A DNA stretch of 7,852 bases from Myxococcales bacterium (GTDB taxonomy: Bacteria; Myxococcota; Polyangia; Fen-1088). The notes beneath the pieces were generated by a model that saw only the letters and a list, made by a program, of their open reading frames with translations, was not told where the DNA came from and made no database searches. Below, in pieces: positions 5,621 to 7,852 of this stretch (within the stretch, counting starts at the first letter, position 1; each line of letters begins with the position of its first letter). The stretch spans positions 1,208 to 9,059 of the forward strand of contig PMCR01000553.1 of assembly GCA_003155465.1 (NCBI GenBank). The letters are read 5' to 3'. The position numbers and the translations under genes are program-made.

Positions 5621-7249
5621 ATGACCAAGCACGCAGAACACAGCCAGAATGCCCGTAAGGCGCTGTTGACCGGAGGGAATCTGGCATCAACATCCCTGAT
5701 GGTTGTGCTGGGCGGAATGCTGCTACTCCCAGGGCCTGGGTGCAGCTCTTCATCAAACCAACCTGGCAACGTTGGCGGTCAAGGCGGAACACCCAATGGG
5801 GGCACGACCACGTCGGGCGGGACGTCCTCCGCGCAAGGCGGCACCACTGCCACGGTATCGAGCGCGACCGGCGGAGTGGTGCCTTCCGGGGGCAGCAGTA
5901 GTGACTATGACAACTCAAGCGTGGCAACCGGCGGCGTGACCCCTACCGGAGGAAAATCAACCGCTACCGGCGGTTCGACTGGCGGTGCGCCGACCGGGGG
6001 AAATCCTGTCACGGGCGGCATCACGGGCAGCGGCGGGGCAACGCTGGTCACCTCCAGCTCCTCAAGCGCGGATGGCGGCAAAGGGGGCGCCAGTGTCTCG
6101 GGAGGTGCGTCCGCGGGCAGGGGTGGAAGCGCTTCGGCCAGCGGGGGGACCTCTGCTGCAGGTGGTAGCGCAAGGGGGGGCAGCCCGACCGGCGGCTCTG
6201 CGAGCGGTGGCTCAGGGTCGGGCGCTGGCGGGGCCGCGGGCTCCGCTAGCGTTACGCCTGTGGACTGCAGCAACATGCCAACCCCAACCACGGCGACGCG
6301 AGCCCTGTGCAAGCCCGAGGGCGGGGGTATTGCTTGCCACTTCGGCGGCGATCCAGGCAACTACGACGTCTCATTCAAGCTCGGTGGCGCGGCCGCCGGA
6401 AAGACCGAAGTTCAGGCGGAGACCAAGCGCGAGATGCTGGCCGAAGTCGACACCGCCGCAGGGCAGACCGTGCTCTATTCCATGAAGGTCAACGTCCGCC
6501 AGCCTCAAGGACAACCCGATTGGTCGGCGGCGTCGCCCGGAACTCCTGGACTGGATCTGCTCTTCATCGGTCCCTCGCCCCAGTTGGATTCCATCGCCTA
6601 TGCGCCGTCGGTCAACCCGGTTGTCATGTACATCACGGGCGATTCAACCGTAACCGACCAAGACGGCCCGGCCATCCAAGCCTGGGGCCAGCGGCTCCCG
6701 CAATACTTCGGCTGCGGCATTTCCGTGGCTAACTACGCGAGTTCCGGCGGTCTCACGGAGTGCAATCCTTGTGGGACAAACTATTTCAGCTTCTACGACG
6801 ACCCCAAGCTATGGCCGGCGATCAAGGCTCTCCTCAAAGCCAATGACATTGTGCTGATTGAATTCGGCCACAACGATAAGCAAACACAACAGGCTCCATT
6901 CGAAACGTATCTTAAGAAGTACGTTGACGAGACAAGAGCCGTGGGCGCCTTCCCGGTGCTCGTCACTCCTATTGTGCGCTCGAGCTATACCGGTACTCCG
7001 CATATTAACAGTGTCGGGGTTAACCTGCCTGAGAGCATCAGAGCGGTGGCCACGGCCAACAACGTCCCCGTCATCGATCTGACGGCGAGAAGCCAGGCGT
7101 ACCTCATCCAGCGTGGCAACGCGACTGGTTTCTACAACGATAGCGCTCATACCACCCTCGCGGGGGCCCAGGCCTATGCCGAGTTGGCCGCCGACGAGAT
7201 CCGCACCAAGAACATCCTCCCGCTGCGGAACTACCTTCGCCAGCCCTGA
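5621..7249 (+). CDS. Stalked, lipoprotein-type SGNH esterase, rhamnogalacturonan acetylesterase-like (CE12)
   Basis: A 542-residue predicted secreted enzyme that removes acetyl groups from pectin-type or related polysaccharide. The N-terminus is a long signal peptide ending LLLPGPGC, with Cys41 a likely but imperfect lipobox (Gly at -3). Residues about 46-210 are a low-complexity Gly/Thr/Ser/Ala linker built from GG-rich units such as ATGG, PTGG and SGG. Residues about 216-335 resemble the beta-sandwich domain that precedes the catalytic domain in bacterial rhamnogalacturonan acetylesterases (YDVSFKLGGAAAG, then VQAETKREML). Residues 336-535 are the SGNH hydrolase: GDSTV with Ser342 as nucleophile, GHND with Asn418, and D507-S-A-H510 completing the catalytic set. 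IEFGHNDK and PVLVTPIVR also fit CE12. Block II reads NYASSGG (371-377), not the usual N-x-A-x-x-G-R-S form, and cysteines C365, C381 and C384 flank it. The substrate is inferred from the family; xylan or a bacterial glycan is possible. The gene stands alone, divergent from the vgrG unit and convergent with ilvN. Confidence 0.88.
   Translation: MTKHAEHSQNARKALLTGGNLASTSLMVVLGGMLLLPGPGCSSSSNQPGNVGGQGGTPNGGTTTSGGTSSAQGGTTATVSSATGGVVPSGGSSSDYDNSSVATGGVTPTGGKSTATGGSTGGAPTGGNPVTGGITGSGGATLVTSSSSSADGGKGGASVSGGASAGRGGSASASGGTSAAGGSARGGSPTGGSASGGSGSGAGGAAGSASVTPVDCSNMPTPTTATRALCKPEGGGIACHFGGDPGNYDVSFKLGGAAAGKTEVQAETKREMLAEVDTAAGQTVLYSMKVNVRQPQGQPDWSAASPGTPGLDLLFIGPSPQLDSIAYAPSVNPVVMYITGDSTVTDQDGPAIQAWGQRLPQYFGCGISVANYASSGGLTECNPCGTNYFSFYDDPKLWPAIKALLKANDIVLIEFGHNDKQTQQAPFETYLKKYVDETRAVGAFPVLVTPIVRSSYTGTPHINSVGVNLPESIRAVATANNVPVIDLTARSQAYLIQRGNATGFYNDSAHTTLAGAQAYAELAADEIRTKNILPLRNYLRQP
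5756..6250 (+). repeat. Low-complexity Gly-rich linker-coding repeat region
   Basis: Inside the esterase gene, about 165 codons encode degenerate repeats with GG about every four to six residues, spaced by Thr, Ser, Ala and Pro. The DNA is correspondingly rich in GGCGG, ACCGGCGG and GGGGG-type words. It is an imperfect repeat with no fixed unit length, and it keeps frame throughout. Similar stalks occur in myxobacterial surface proteins. Confidence 0.8.
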
Positions 7250-7260
7250 TTGACTCAGGG
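7244..7260 (+). terminator. Stem-loop spanning the esterase stop codon
   Basis: A perfect inverted repeat CCCTGA / TCAGGG with a TTGAC loop includes the TGA stop at 7247-7249. No T-run follows directly. It may help mRNA 3' stability or termination together with the second hairpin at 7287-7302. Confidence 0.3.
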
Positions 7261-7286
7261 GCATAATCAACTCCAAGGGGTTTCTG

Positions 7287-7302
7287 AGGGTTCGGGAACC
7301 CT
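7287..7302 (+). terminator. Possible terminator after the esterase gene
   Basis: A stem AGGGTT / AACCCT with a CGGG loop lies 37 bases after the stop and is followed by TTCC, a very short T-run. It sits in the 96-base gap between the convergent esterase and ilvN genes. Read from the ilvN side the stem is followed by CAGAAA, so it suits the plus strand better. An upstream AAGGGGTT (7275-7282) could compete for pairing with the same 3' arm. Confidence 0.4.
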
Positions 7303-7345
7303 TTCCACCGGCCTCGTCGAAATACGGTAGCCGGCCGCGTCCGCT

Positions 7346-7852
7346 CTACGTCGTCTCTGGTCCGCGGGTCATCAGGATCTTGCCGGAGCGGACCAGTTCG
7401 ACCAGGCCGAACGGGCGCAGGAGCGAGATGAAGCTGTCCAGCTTCTCACTGCCGCCAGTCACCCGCAAGATGAGCGAGTTGGTCCCACAATCCACCACCT
7501 TGGCCTTGTAGTGCTCGGCGATCTGCAGGATCTCGGTGCGCGCGCTCACCTCGGCCCGCAGCTTGATGAGCGCGATCTCGGTTTCGACCGCTGACTGGCC
7601 GGTATGGTCGATGGCGTGCACCACGTCGACCAGCTTGGCGACCTGCCGGATCATTTGTTCCAGGGTTTCGGCTGCGCCCCGGCAGGTGATGGTCATGCGC
7701 GAAAAGCCGGCGTCGGTGGGATCGGGACTGACCACCAGGCTTTCAATGTTGTAGCCGCGACGGGCGAACACCAGGGCCCCGCGCACCAGCACGCCGGGCT
7801 GATTGCGCACCAGCACCGAGATGGTGTGCAGGGGATGGGTCTCGACAACCGC
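7346..7852 (-). CDS. ilvN: Acetolactate synthase small (regulatory) subunit, 5' end cut by window
   Basis: The regulatory subunit of acetohydroxyacid synthase activates the catalytic subunit (IlvB) and gives feedback control in valine, leucine and isoleucine synthesis. The reading frame stays open to base 7852, so the 168 visible residues lack only the first few; the GTG at 7816 is an internal Val. Residues 9-80 form the ACT domain, with HTISVLVRNQPGVL and then RRGYNIESLVVSP. N17, G20 and N35 of the visible sequence line up with E. coli IlvH N11, G14 and N29, positions tied to valine inhibition, so feedback control is probably kept. The rest matches the ALS small-subunit C-terminal domain (AIDHTGQSAVETEIALIKL, then FGLVELVRSGKILMTRG). 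Total length fits the usual 160-175. ilvB would be expected upstream on the minus strand, beyond the right edge. It is convergent with the esterase. Confidence 0.96.
   Translation of the reverse strand, partial: AVVETHPLHTISVLVRNQPGVLVRGALVFARRGYNIESLVVSPDPTDAGFSRMTITCRGAAETLEQMIRQVAKLVDVVHAIDHTGQSAVETEIALIKLRAEVSARTEILQIAEHYKAKVVDCGTNSLILRVTGGSEKLDSFISLLRPFGLVELVRSGKILMTRGPETT

Noticed and set aside
5905..6360. Pro-rich minus-strand ORF opposite the esterase linker
   Set aside because: It is the direct antisense of GG-rich codons, giving PP-rich sequence, with no independent support.
7814..7816. GTG 7816 as the ilvN start
   Set aside because: The family-conserved HTIS segment lies upstream of it and the frame continues open to the window edge.

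Overview
The window looks like a high-GC bacterial chromosome segment, most likely from Myxococcota (myxobacteria, perhaps Polyangia). This is inferred from three things: a Cys-rich VWA lipoprotein of a type I associate with myxobacteria, a very long Gly/Thr/Ser linker in a secreted enzyme, and a type VI secretion VgrG beside these surface proteins. No rRNA or other taxonomic marker is present, so the assignment stays an inference.

Layout, left to right. (1) 1-801 (+): the 3' three-quarters of cydB, a cytochrome bd quinol oxidase subunit; its 5' end lies outside the window. (2) 924-2819 (+): a predicted lipoprotein with a von Willebrand A MIDAS motif and 22 cysteines besides the lipidated one. 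(3) 2870-5032 (-): a complete vgrG (type VI secretion spike), convergent with the lipoprotein gene. (4) 5142-5330 (-): a probable 62-residue hypothetical gene just upstream of vgrG on the same strand. (5) 5335-5620: a divergent intergenic region. (6) 5621-7249 (+): a predicted lipoprotein esterase of the rhamnogalacturonan acetylesterase (CE12-like SGNH) type with a glycine-rich stalk of about 165 residues. (7) 7346-7852 (-): ilvN, the acetolactate synthase regulatory subunit, nearly complete but cut at its 5' end by the window edge.

Respiration (cydB) and branched-chain amino acid synthesis (ilvN) are core functions. Between them sits a block of envelope or contact-related genes: a VWA surface lipoprotein, a T6SS spike, and a surface-anchored polysaccharide deacetylase. 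The strands alternate, so apart from the possible small-ORF/vgrG pair these are probably independent transcription units. The window holds no complete multi-gene system that I can name as new. The best leads are the small protein before vgrG, the apparently cargo-less orphan vgrG, the Cys-rich VWA lipoprotein, the stalked esterase, and an unexplained coding-like antisense stretch after cydB. I saw no tRNA, rRNA, CRISPR array, insertion sequence or integrase.
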